This document shows positions 1 through 5,610 of a stretch of 5,610 bases of DNA, piece after piece. The DNA is from Bacteroidota bacterium (GTDB taxonomy: Bacteria > Bacteroidota > Bacteroidia > Bacteroidales > PUMT01): positions 1 through 5,610 of the forward strand of contig PWPZ01000157.1 in NCBI GenBank assembly GCA_003556985.1. Direction: 5' to 3'. The first letter of the stretch is position 1; each line of letters begins with the position of its first letter. Both the position numbers and the translations under genes were made by a program. The notes under the pieces were generated by a model. The model worked only from the letters and a program-made list of their open reading frames with translations, ran no database searches and was not told where the DNA came from.

Positions 1-1738
1 CGTTACGATCCAGTGCATCCTGACACATCAGCTGCCCAAGCTCTAAAAAATCGGCTACCCTGACAGCCCTTTCAAGTTCCTGGTTGATCTCGTCGGTCTG
101 ACCGGGGATCCTGACATCACGCCAGAATTCCTCCTTAAGCTCGGCCATCATTTTCATTCCTTTCTTAAGGCCTTTTTCATTCCTCACCATCCCGCATAAA
201 TCCCACATTATCCTACCCAGTCGCCTGTGGAATGAGTTAACCGTTTGCTTTCCCTTTACGTTCATCAGACGGCTCAATCTTTCTTTCGCAGCTTTTTCGG
301 CTTGTTCAAATTCAGGAATGTCAACAGAGATCCGGGGAGTTTTGATTTCATCGGCGAGATAATTTCCGATTGTTACTGGAAGTATAAAATAACCGTCTCC
401 GGCACACTGCATCAAGGACCCGGCACCAAGCCGGTTAGCCCCGTGATCGGAAAAATTTGATTCGCCTATCGCAAACAAACCGGGAATGGTAGTCATGAGA
501 TTATAATCAACCCACAGGCCGCCCATCGTATAGTGACCGGCCGGATAAATACGCATAGGCTCGTTGTAGGGGCTTATCCCCGTTATTTTCTCATACATTT
601 CAAACAGGTTCTCATATCTTGATTTTATGGTTTCACTTCCATGCTTTTCAATAGCCTGGCTAAAGTCAAGATATACCGAAAGACCGGTTTCGCCAACGCC
701 ATAGCCGGCATCACAACGCTCTTTGGCTGCCCTTGAAGCAACATCGCGAGGTACAAGGTTTCCGAAAGCAGGATAGCGCCGTTCGAGATAATAATCGCGT
801 TCATTATCGGGTATCTCATTGGGATGCCTTTTGTCCCCCTTCTTTACAGGAACCCATATTCGCCCGTCATTGCGAAGCGATTCGGACATAAGGGTAAGTT
901 TGGCCTGAAAGTCATTAAGCTGCGGTATACTGGTGGGATGGATCTGGATAAAGCTGGGATTGGCAAAATATGCCCCTTTCTTGTGTGCGGCCCAGGCGGC
1001 TGAAGCATTGGATCCAACCGCCAGTGTGGAAAGATAATAAATGGTACCGTAACCACCCGTGGCAAGAACCACTGCATGGGCAGAATGGCGTTCTATTTCG
1101 CCCGTGACCAGATTGCGGGTTATAATACCCCGGGCCTTCCCATCCACCAGAACCAGGTCAAGCATATCACGCCTGCTGTACATGGTTATTTTACCCCGTG
1201 CCAATTGCCGGTTCAAGCCGCTATAGGCACCAAGCAGGCATTGCTGTCCGGTTTGCCCCCTGGCGTAAAAAGTGCGCGAAACCTGTACCCCCCCGAAGGA
1301 GCGGTTATCAAGATACCCGCTGTATTCACGTGCAAAAGGCACTCCCAGCGCAACAAGCTGGTCAATACTTTGATTGCTCACCTGGGCGGCCCTGTAAACA
1401 TAAGCCTCCCTTGCCCGGTAATCACCACCCTTTATTATATCCTTAAAAAGGCGGTACACACTGTCGCCGTCATTTTTATAATTTTTGGCTGCGTTCATGC
1501 CACCCTGGGCCGCCACCGAATGGGCCCTGCGTGGTGAATCCTGGAAACAGAATGATTTGACATTATATCCGAGCTCGGCAAGGGTGGAGGCTGCCGAAGA
1601 TCCGGAAAGCCCGGTTCCTACAACTATAATATCAAGCTTGTTTTTGTTGGCGGGACTGACAAGCTTAACCGAATTCTTGTGATTGTTCCATTTATCTTCC
1701 AATGGACCATCGGGAATATTTGATTTAAATTTACTCAT
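1..1738 (-). CDS. sdhA: Succinate dehydrogenase/fumarate reductase flavoprotein subunit, 3' end beyond window
   Basis: Flavoprotein subunit of membrane-bound complex II. It oxidises succinate to fumarate (or the reverse) on a covalent FAD at the cytoplasmic face and passes electrons to the iron-sulfur subunit SdhB. I translated 579 uninterrupted codons from the ATG at 1738. The N-terminal Rossmann motif GTGLSG is at residues 41-46. The FAD-attaching histidine is His73 in AHSVAAQGG. Active-site candidates are His267 (QIHPTS), Arg331 (PRDVASRA), His402 (GHYTMGG) and Arg436 (GANRLGAG). The frame leaves the window at ALDRN, just before the expected C-terminal segment, so perhaps 60-90 residues are missing; related Bacteroidota proteins run to roughly 640-670. 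No strong Shine-Dalgarno precedes the start, which is usual in this phylum. It lies 95 bp downstream of sdhC with no terminator between, so co-transcription is likely, and sdhB is expected next. The direction of catalysis in vivo cannot be read from sequence. Confidence 0.96.
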   Translation of the reverse strand, partial: MSKFKSNIPDGPLEDKWNNHKNSVKLVSPANKNKLDIIVVGTGLSGSSAASTLAELGYNVKSFCFQDSPRRAHSVAAQGGMNAAKNYKNDGDSVYRLFKDIIKGGDYRAREAYVYRAAQVSNQSIDQLVALGVPFAREYSGYLDNRSFGGVQVSRTFYARGQTGQQCLLGAYSGLNRQLARGKITMYSRRDMLDLVLVDGKARGIITRNLVTGEIERHSAHAVVLATGGYGTIYYLSTLAVGSNASAAWAAHKKGAYFANPSFIQIHPTSIPQLNDFQAKLTLMSESLRNDGRIWVPVKKGDKRHPNEIPDNERDYYLERRYPAFGNLVPRDVASRAAKERCDAGYGVGETGLSVYLDFSQAIEKHGSETIKSRYENLFEMYEKITGISPYNEPMRIYPAGHYTMGGLWVDYNLMTTIPGLFAIGESNFSDHGANRLGAGSLMQCAGDGYFILPVTIGNYLADEIKTPRISVDIPEFEQAEKAAKERLSRLMNVKGKQTVNSFHRRLGRIMWDLCGMVRNEKGLKKGMKMMAELKEEFWRDVRIPGQTDEINQELERAVRVADFLELGQLMCQDALDRN

Positions 1739-1833
1739 ATCCGGTATCGTTGACTGAAGTTTATGTGTTATCTTGATTTAATAACCTGCACGGTTTGTTC
1801 ATGTTATTTTGTCTGCAAAAGGCTGATGCGGGT

Positions 1834-2508
1834 TCATCCCATAATATGATCCAGGAGGAAATAGAGTGGAATTACAGCAAAGCCGACGGCAATGGCTATG
1901 GAATAAATAGTTCCAACAACCATCAGGCGTTTACGCCATATTTTGTTATACAGTCCGATTGTCAGGAATGCCGACTGAAACCCGTGAAGCAGGTGCAGTC
2001 CGAGAAAAACTGCCCCGGCAACATAAATTAAAACCTGCCACCAGATAATAAATTTTCCCGTCACCAGTGAATAGGCATCGGGAACCGCTACATCCCCATA
2101 GGTCACATATTCCATCTCCCCGAACTGCATGATGTACCAGAAATTTGAAAGATGCAGGACCAGGAATATCAAAATGAGACCTCCCAGTATAAACATATTT
2201 TGGGAAGTCCATGAGCTTGATTGACTCTGATCTGTTATGCTGTATTTCTCAGGGCGAGTTTGCCGGTTGACAATTGTAAGATATACTGAATACCCGATAT
2301 GCAGCAGAAATCCTATCGCCAGTAAAGGCTCCATAAAGCTTATAACCAGGTCGGTCGCCATAAAATGAGCAATCAGATTATATGCCTCCTGTCCGCCTAA
2401 CAAAAACAGATTAACTGTAAGGTGCACGGCAAGGAATGTTATCAGGAACAATCCCGAGATACTGACCAGGATTTTTTTTCCAATTGATGCAGTGATGAAA
2501 CTCTTCAT
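1834..2508 (-). CDS. sdhC: Succinate dehydrogenase/fumarate reductase cytochrome b subunit, type B
   Basis: Membrane anchor of complex II; it carries haem b and exchanges electrons with the quinone pool, probably menaquinone. The 224-residue protein fits the single-subunit type-B anchor family of Bacillus subtilis SdhC and Wolinella FrdC. Five hydrophobic helices can be drawn at about 12-37, 56-80, 105-125, 153-178 and 196-220. Helix histidines His29, His70, His119 and His172 or His175 match the four-histidine pattern that binds two haems in that family (B. subtilis His28, 70, 113, 155). The start MKSFITASIGKK, a short basic stretch before helix 1, is typical and is the only good ATG. The leader is A-rich with no clear ribosome binding site. 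It is the first gene of the presumed sdhCA(B) operon, with a promoter candidate about 140 bp upstream. No separate SdhD is expected for this type, and none is seen. Confidence 0.95.
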   Translation of the reverse strand: MKSFITASIGKKILVSISGLFLITFLAVHLTVNLFLLGGQEAYNLIAHFMATDLVISFMEPLLAIGFLLHIGYSVYLTIVNRQTRPEKYSITDQSQSSSWTSQNMFILGGLILIFLVLHLSNFWYIMQFGEMEYVTYGDVAVPDAYSLVTGKFIIWWQVLIYVAGAVFLGLHLLHGFQSAFLTIGLYNKIWRKRLMVVGTIYSIAIAVGFAVIPLYFLLDHIMG

Positions 2509-2612
2509 AATTATCTTTTAATTCTGTTAATGAAGCAACCCTTCTTTTAGAGCAGCATAAGTAATGATTGTCACAGGGAAAACATAGTCATTTGCAATAA
2601 TCGTTTAAAACA

Positions 2613-2633
2613 TGATTACTCATATATTAATCA
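2613..2633. promoter_or_regulatory. Inverted repeat downstream of sdhC promoter, possible operator
   Basis: TGATTA (2613-2618) and TAATCA (2628-2633) form a perfect 6-bp inverted repeat with a 9-bp AT-rich spacer. It sits at roughly +7 to +27 from the start predicted from the -7 box, where a bound protein would block transcription. It does not match the FNR or CRP consensus, because the half-site spacing is wrong. Short AT-rich repeats also arise by chance. Confidence 0.25.
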
Positions 2634-2644
2634 ATCCTTGTATA

Positions 2645-2681
2645 CAAATTTACATGAATTTTATTTATCCGGAATTACAAA
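2645..2681 (-). promoter_or_regulatory. Candidate Bacteroidota-type promoter for sdhCA
   Basis: On the minus strand TAAATTTG (2652-2645) matches the -7 consensus TAnnTTTG of the Bacteroidota housekeeping sigma factor exactly. A TTTG that could serve as the -33 element is at 2681-2678, 25 nt upstream, slightly longer than the usual 17-23 nt spacing. Transcription would start near 2640, leaving a leader of about 130 nt before the sdhC ATG. The consensus is known; its use here is inferred. Confidence 0.45.
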
Positions 2682-2856
2682 CAGACGGATGTAAAAAATT
2701 AATGTTAAAGCGAAGCGGTTCCTCCTGTAAGTCAAAACTTTGTCGAGAAAATACAAGATTTTGATTTCTTGTTTTTTTACAGGATAAATATATTTCCTTC
2801 CTTCCAAAATTTTCAATGTCAGATTCTGTTTCCGGCAATTTATATTTATTCCATAT

Positions 2857-2882
2857 AAAAAAGCCACCACTTTTAGTGGTGG
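2857..2882 (-). terminator. Terminator-like hairpin facing sdhC
   Basis: Arms 2864-2871 (CCACCACT) and 2875-2882 (AGTGGTGG) pair perfectly over 8 bp around a 3-nt loop. Read on the minus strand, the stem is followed by C and six T (2862-2857), the form of an intrinsic terminator. There is no T-run on the plus side. No minus-strand gene lies immediately upstream; the nearest is fumC, which would have to be read through antisense to the hydrolase. Its job may be to insulate the sdhC promoter. The alternative is a hairpin from an IS200/IS605-type element end. Confidence 0.5.
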
Positions 2883-2936
2883 TAATGTATTAATGGTTTA
2901 CAGGGAGGAGGTGGTTCACTCCAATTAAAAACGTCT

Positions 2937-3062
2937 ATGGTAAGAGAGTTATCTGCCCCGGTTTTTACTCTATTTTTTATCTTTGTAAGTTTAATTCCTC
3001 AAGGGATGCTTTGCAGGTGTAACTTTGAAATCAGGAATAAAATTAGAAACCAGCAAAAATGA
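2937..3062 (+). CDS. Doubtful 41-codon hydrophobic ORF overlapping the hydrolase start
   Basis: ATG at 2937 opens 41 codons that end in TGA at 3060-3062, giving an ATGA overlap with the hydrolase ATG at 3059, the arrangement seen in translationally coupled genes. The peptide starts MVRELSAPVFTLFFIFVSLI, with a hydrophobic run at residues 8-20, two Cys near 25 and 27, and a basic tail, loosely like a signal or single-helix peptide. Against it: the purine-rich GGGAGGAGG lies more than 20 nt before the ATG, too far for a ribosome binding site. A promoter -7 motif sits inside the ORF, so transcripts from it would not include this start. I recognise no family and it may be chance. Confidence 0.15.
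   Translation: MVRELSAPVFTLFFIFVSLIPQGMLCRCNFEIRNKIRNQQK
2978..2985 (+). promoter_or_regulatory. Candidate -7 element for the hydrolase gene
   Basis: TATCTTTG matches the Bacteroidota -7 consensus TAnnTTTG exactly, on the coding strand and 73 bp before the hydrolase ATG. Transcription would begin near 2992 and give a leader of about 67 nt. No TTG-type -33 element is visible at normal spacing, so this is half a promoter match. Confidence 0.4.
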
Positions 3063-3856
3063 TAAAAACAGTAGTCTTTGAAAATATTGAAATCAAATTT
3101 TCTGACAAGGGTTCGGGTACTACACTGATGCTACTCCATGGCTATCTTGAATCCCTGGAGATTTGGGACGGATTAGCCGAAAAGTTATCGGAAAATTTCA
3201 GGGTTATCTGCCCCGATCTGCCCGGGCATGGTAAATCAGGAATACTGGGTGAAGTCCATACTATGGAAAAACTGGCCGAAGGCGTACTGGCAGTTCTCGA
3301 TCACTGTGGAATTGAAAAGTGCTTTGTTGCAGGACATTCAATGGGGGGATATACCGGCCTGGCCATGTTGGAAAATCATTCCAGAAGGCTAAACGGACTA
3401 TGTCTGTTCCACTCCCACCCATTCCCCGATACAAAAAAAACCATGAATAACAGATGCCGGGAAATTGTGCTGGTCAATCAGGGAAAAAAGGAATTGATTT
3501 CAAGAATCAATATTCCAAAAGCATTTGCCCGGGAAAATCTGGAATCATTGAGATCAGAAGTCCAAAGAGCAACACAGATAGCCATTGGTACGCCGGATGA
3601 GGGAATAATTGCATGCCTTTACGGCATGATGCAACGACCATCCAGGGAAAAAGTGCTCAGCAAAACGAACATCCCGGTACTGGTTATTGCAGGCAAACAT
3701 GATGATTACATATCTTATGATGATGTTGCAACCAAAATTCCCCTTTCGGAAAATTCAAATTTCGTCACCCTTGAGAATTCCGGTCATATCGGATTTCTGG
3801 AAGAACCGGAAAAATCATTGAAAGCTTTATCGGATTTTGTCAGGGAAAACAGGTAA
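3059..3856 (+). CDS. Alpha/beta hydrolase fold protein, substrate unknown
   Basis: A 265-residue single-domain cytoplasmic serine hydrolase of the alpha/beta fold, full length for the family and without a signal peptide. The oxyanion-hole motif LLHGYLE is at 25-31. The nucleophile elbow GHSMGG gives Ser94. The acid is Asp215 in AGKHDD, and the base is His243 in SGHIGFLEEPE. The segment PDLPGHGKS (52-60) is typical of the esterase/lipase-like branch that also includes many C-C bond hydrolases and haloperoxidase-like members. The cap region at about 120-195 is helical and lysine/arginine rich and gives no substrate clue. The start is preceded by an A-rich stretch without a Shine-Dalgarno. It is alone on the plus strand, divergent from sdhC and convergent with fumC, so it is probably its own transcription unit. 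A role linked to the neighbouring TCA-cycle genes is not supported. Confidence 0.9.
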   Translation: MIKTVVFENIEIKFSDKGSGTTLMLLHGYLESLEIWDGLAEKLSENFRVICPDLPGHGKSGILGEVHTMEKLAEGVLAVLDHCGIEKCFVAGHSMGGYTGLAMLENHSRRLNGLCLFHSHPFPDTKKTMNNRCREIVLVNQGKKELISRINIPKAFARENLESLRSEVQRATQIAIGTPDEGIIACLYGMMQRPSREKVLSKTNIPVLVIAGKHDDYISYDDVATKIPLSENSNFVTLENSGHIGFLEEPEKSLKALSDFVRENR

Positions 3857-3875
3857 AAAATTGGGCGACTGCTGA

Positions 3876-5258
3876 TCAGATCATCTTACCGGGGTCAACC
3901 CATTCATTGAACTGCTCTTCGGTGACTAACCCCAGATCCAGTGCTGCCTGCCGTAATGTGGTTTTCCCGGTGAACGCCTTTTTTGCGATTTTGGCAGCAT
4001 TTTCGTATCCTATATGGGGATTGAGAGCTGTCACCAGCATAAGCGAGTTTTCAAGATTCTTTTGAATATTTTCAGTGTCCGGCTCTATTCCGGCGGCACA
4101 ATTTTCATTGAATGAAATACAGGCATCGCCAAGTAATCGCGCAGAATTTAACAGGTTATTTATCATCATGGGCCGGAACACATTGAGCTGGAAATGACCC
4201 TGCATGCCACCTGTTCCAACGGCAACATCATTGCCAATAACCTGTGCACATACCATACTCAGAGCTTCAATCTGGGTAGGATTGACTTTGCCCGGCATAA
4301 TTGAAGAACCGGGTTCGTTGGCCGGCAGACGGATCTCCCCGATGCCTGAGCGCGGACCTGATGCCAGCGCCCTGAGATCGTTCATTATCTTCATCAGGCT
4401 TGTTGCAAGCCCCCTGAGTGCTCCGGAAGCCTTGACAACAGCATCCGATGCCGACAGTGCTTCGAATTTATTTTCGGCAGTCATGAAGCTGAATCCGGTC
4501 AGTTCAGAAATTCTGGCAGCAACAATCTCCGAATAACCTTTGGGAGCATTTAGCCCGGTGCCTACCGCAGTACCGCCCAGGGCAAGTTCACTCAGATGGC
4601 CAAGTGTTGCTTTCAGAAATCTTAAGCCCATATCCAGCTGTGCAGCATATGCCGAAAATTCCTGTCCGAGGGTAAGTGGTGTGGCATCCATCCAGTGGGT
4701 ACGGCCGGTTTTTACAATATCACCAAATTTGTCCGATTTAGATTTAAAGGTGTCTCTCAGCATAGTTATGCCGGGAATGGTCAGCTCGTTGATCATTTTA
4801 AAGGCTGCAATATTCATGGCCGTTGGGAAGGTATCATTCGACGACTGCGATTTATTAACATCGTCGTTGGGATGAATGAGAGGCTTACCTTCTCCCAGCT
4901 TATTACCGGCAAGTACATGCGCCCGGTTTGAGATTACTTCATTTACATTCATATTAGTCTGGGTGCCCGAGCCTGTCTGCCAGACAACCAGCGGAAACTG
5001 ATCATCAAGTTTTCCCTCAAGTATTTCATCACAAACACGGAAAATAAGCTCAGTTTTTTCTTCTGATAAAACCCCAAGCTCATTATTGGTAATAGCAGCT
5101 GCCTTCTTCAGTACAGCAAATGCCCTGATTATTTCAACCGGCATTTTCTGGTTGCCGATTCTGAAATTATTTACTGACCGCTGGGTTTGGGCTCCCCAGT
5201 ATTTGTCGGCCGGCACCTCAACGGGACCCATGGTATCATATTCGGTTCTGTAGTTCAT
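3876..5258 (-). CDS. fumC: Class II fumarate hydratase (fumarase C)
   Basis: Catalyses reversible hydration of fumarate to (S)-malate in the TCA cycle; it is an iron-independent homotetramer of the aspartase/fumarase superfamily. The 460-residue length is normal for FumC and alignment to E. coli numbering needs no offset at the key sites. Present are Thr100 in GSGTQTNMN, His129 in the B-site loop IHPNDDVN, Ser139-Ser140-Asn141, the catalytic His188 in GRTHWMDATPLTLGQ, and the signature loop GSSIMPGKVNPTQ with Ser318/Ser319, Lys324, Asn326 and nearby Glu331. Trp189 replaces the Leu I recall after His188 in E. coli. The signature excludes adenylosuccinate lyase and argininosuccinate lyase; aspartase is a close relative, but NEVISNRAHVLAGNKLG and the His188 region favour fumarase. 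It ends 19 bp from the convergent hydrolase stop with no terminator between. Upstream is a 194-bp gap after prfB, so it probably has its own promoter. Confidence 0.96.
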   Translation of the reverse strand: MNYRTEYDTMGPVEVPADKYWGAQTQRSVNNFRIGNQKMPVEIIRAFAVLKKAAAITNNELGVLSEEKTELIFRVCDEILEGKLDDQFPLVVWQTGSGTQTNMNVNEVISNRAHVLAGNKLGEGKPLIHPNDDVNKSQSSNDTFPTAMNIAAFKMINELTIPGITMLRDTFKSKSDKFGDIVKTGRTHWMDATPLTLGQEFSAYAAQLDMGLRFLKATLGHLSELALGGTAVGTGLNAPKGYSEIVAARISELTGFSFMTAENKFEALSASDAVVKASGALRGLATSLMKIMNDLRALASGPRSGIGEIRLPANEPGSSIMPGKVNPTQIEALSMVCAQVIGNDVAVGTGGMQGHFQLNVFRPMMINNLLNSARLLGDACISFNENCAAGIEPDTENIQKNLENSLMLVTALNPHIGYENAAKIAKKAFTGKTTLRQAALDLGLVTEEQFNEWVDPGKMI

Positions 5259-5293
5259 GATTTGCTACATTTTTTATCGGTTGTATAGTAACC

Positions 5294-5311
5294 TAACAAA
5301 ATTGTTAACAA
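5294..5311. promoter_or_regulatory. Cluster of TAACAA half-sites upstream of fumC
   Basis: TAACAA (5294-5299), its complement TTGTTA (5302-5307) and TAACAA again (5306-5311) overlap to give a 6-bp inverted repeat with a 2-bp spacer plus a perfect 10-bp palindrome TTGTTAACAA (5302-5311). The cluster lies 36-53 bp upstream of the fumC ATG, within likely promoter range. A partial -7 match (CAATTTTG on the minus strand, one mismatch in TAnnTTTG) overlaps it. No regulator is identified. Confidence 0.25.
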
Positions 5312-5361
5312 ATGGTTTGACCTATTATCTGCAACAGGGATTTGGCGGTGCAGATAAATTC

Positions 5362-5413
5362 GGAAAAAACCAGGTTGCCGATGTGCCGGCAGTATAGCCA
5401 TGGAAAAACCAGG
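5362..5413. repeat. Short direct repeat in the prfB-fumC gap
   Basis: GGAAAAAACCAGG (5362-5374) and GGAAAAACCAGG (5402-5413) repeat at 40-bp spacing, differing by one A. On the transcribed minus strand each reads CCTGG followed by five or six T, so both copies offer U-runs after prfB, though the stems before them are poor. The repeat could be degenerate terminator parts or chance. Confidence 0.3.
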
Positions 5414-5428
5414 CTGGCTTATTTTCCG

Positions 5429-5453
5429 GGATCCAGACCCGTTTCCCTGGTCC
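5429..5453 (-). terminator. Weak hairpin directly after the prfB stop
   Basis: On the minus strand GGA+CCAG (5453-5447) can pair with CTGG and TCC (5436-5433, 5431-5429), with one bulged A and a 10-nt loop. It begins at the last base of the prfB stop codon. No T-run follows at once; the nearest are at 5408-5404 and 5369-5364. It may stabilise or end the prfB message, but it is not a canonical intrinsic terminator. Confidence 0.2.
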
Positions 5454-5610
5454 TATTTAGAGCCGAATTCCATGAGATAAGCCTTTATGAAATCGCCGAT
5501 CTCTCCGTCAAGAACGTCGTTAACATTTGAGGTTTCGTGATTTGTCCTCACATCCTTTACAAGCTTGTAGGGATGCAGCACATAATTCCGGATCTGAGAT
5601 CCCCACTCAA
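5453..5610 (-). CDS. prfB: Peptide chain release factor 2, C-terminal 51 residues
   Basis: C-terminal end of RF2, which recognises UGA and UAA stop codons and triggers peptide release on the ribosome. The gene enters from the right edge, and 51 codons are visible before TAG at 5455-5453. The segment WGSQIRNYVLHPYKLVKDVR is diagnostic of RF2 rather than RF1, and it is followed by the family's T-x-x-V-x-DVLDGEIGDFIKAYL-type ending. The GGQ loop, the stop-codon recognition region and any programmed frameshift site lie outside the window. The frame is intact. A 194-bp gap separates it from fumC on the same strand. A related peptidyl-tRNA hydrolase-type protein is unlikely given the close match to the RF2 C-terminus. 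Confidence 0.9.
   Translation of the reverse strand, partial: EWGSQIRNYVLHPYKLVKDVRTNHETSNVNDVLDGEIGDFIKAYLMEFGSK

Larger units (their letters stand above)
2509..3058. other. 550-bp AT-rich intergenic region between sdhC and the hydrolase gene
   Basis: No convincing gene is present. From left to right it holds the sdhC leader and promoter candidate (to 2681), a featureless AT-rich stretch (2682-2856), a hairpin followed by a T-run on the minus strand (2857-2882), a purine-rich patch (2903-2914) with a second small imperfect hairpin (2907-2922), and a plus-strand -7 motif (2978-2985) before the hydrolase. The 69-codon minus frame at 2661-2870 starts inside the hairpin and looks accidental. 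No tRNA, CRISPR repeat or transposase gene is visible. Confidence 0.7.

Noticed and set aside
245..1077. Open frames at 245-460 (+), 625-819 (-) and 844-1077 (-)
   Set aside because: All overlap the intact sdhA coding frame in other frames and show no family features.
1076..1537. 153-codon plus-strand open frame (and the nested frames at 1198-1446 and 1485-1682)
   Set aside because: It lies wholly antisense to sdhA, whose minus-strand frame is unbroken and carries all expected motifs; the plus-strand product has no recognisable domain.
1795..2212. Frames at 1795-2031 (+) and 1946-2212 (-)
   Set aside because: Shadows of sdhC, which has the right length, helices and histidines in its own frame.
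2555..2590. CRP-like TGTGA half-site upstream of sdhC
   Set aside because: Only one half matches; the partner TCACA at the required spacing is absent.
2661..2870. 69-codon minus-strand ORF upstream of sdhC
   Set aside because: It begins with GTG inside the terminator-like stem, has no ribosome binding site, is rich in Ile/Lys/Tyr as expected of random AT-rich DNA, and overlaps the likely sdhC promoter.
4204..4931. Plus-strand frames of 78-111 codons opposite fumC
   Set aside because: Antisense to a complete, motif-perfect fumarase gene.
5342..5530. 62-codon plus-strand ORF at the right end
   Set aside because: Its 3' half is antisense to the clear RF2 C-terminus and the rest covers the intergenic gap; no recognisable product.

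Overview
This window is ordinary core metabolism from what looks like a member of the Bacteroidota. Four things point there: the type-B succinate dehydrogenase/fumarate reductase layout (a five-helix, histidine-rich cytochrome b gene directly before the flavoprotein gene), Bacteroidota-like wording in the SdhA and RF2 sequences, start codons with A-rich leaders and no clear Shine-Dalgarno, and TAnnTTTG promoter -7 motifs. The assignment rests on recognising protein and promoter style; no search was run.

Layout from left to right: (1) positions 1-1738, minus strand: most of sdhA, cut by the left window edge after 579 codons. (2) 1834-2508, minus: sdhC, the membrane cytochrome b anchor, 95 bp upstream of sdhA with no visible terminator between them, so probably one sdhCA(B) operon with sdhB expected beyond the left edge. 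(3) 2509-3058: a 550-bp AT-rich gap with a likely sdhC promoter, an inverted repeat just downstream of it, a strong minus-facing terminator-like hairpin, a purine-rich patch with a second small hairpin, a plus-strand -7 motif and a doubtful 41-codon ORF. (4) 3059-3856, plus: an alpha/beta hydrolase with a complete catalytic triad, substrate unknown. (5) 3876-5258, minus: fumC, a complete class II fumarase, tail to tail with the hydrolase across 19 bp. (6) 5259-5452: a 194-bp gap with TAACAA half-sites. (7) 5453-5610, minus: the last 51 codons of prfB (release factor 2).

Functionally, succinate dehydrogenase/fumarate reductase (SdhCA) and fumarase (FumC) catalyse adjacent steps of the TCA cycle: succinate to fumarate, then fumarate to malate, or the reverse reductive branch. 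They lie on the same strand, separated only by the oppositely oriented hydrolase gene. I see no new biological system. The most unusual part is the hairpin and purine-rich patch at 2857-2922, which could be a terminator for antisense transcription or a relic of an IS200/IS605-type element end.
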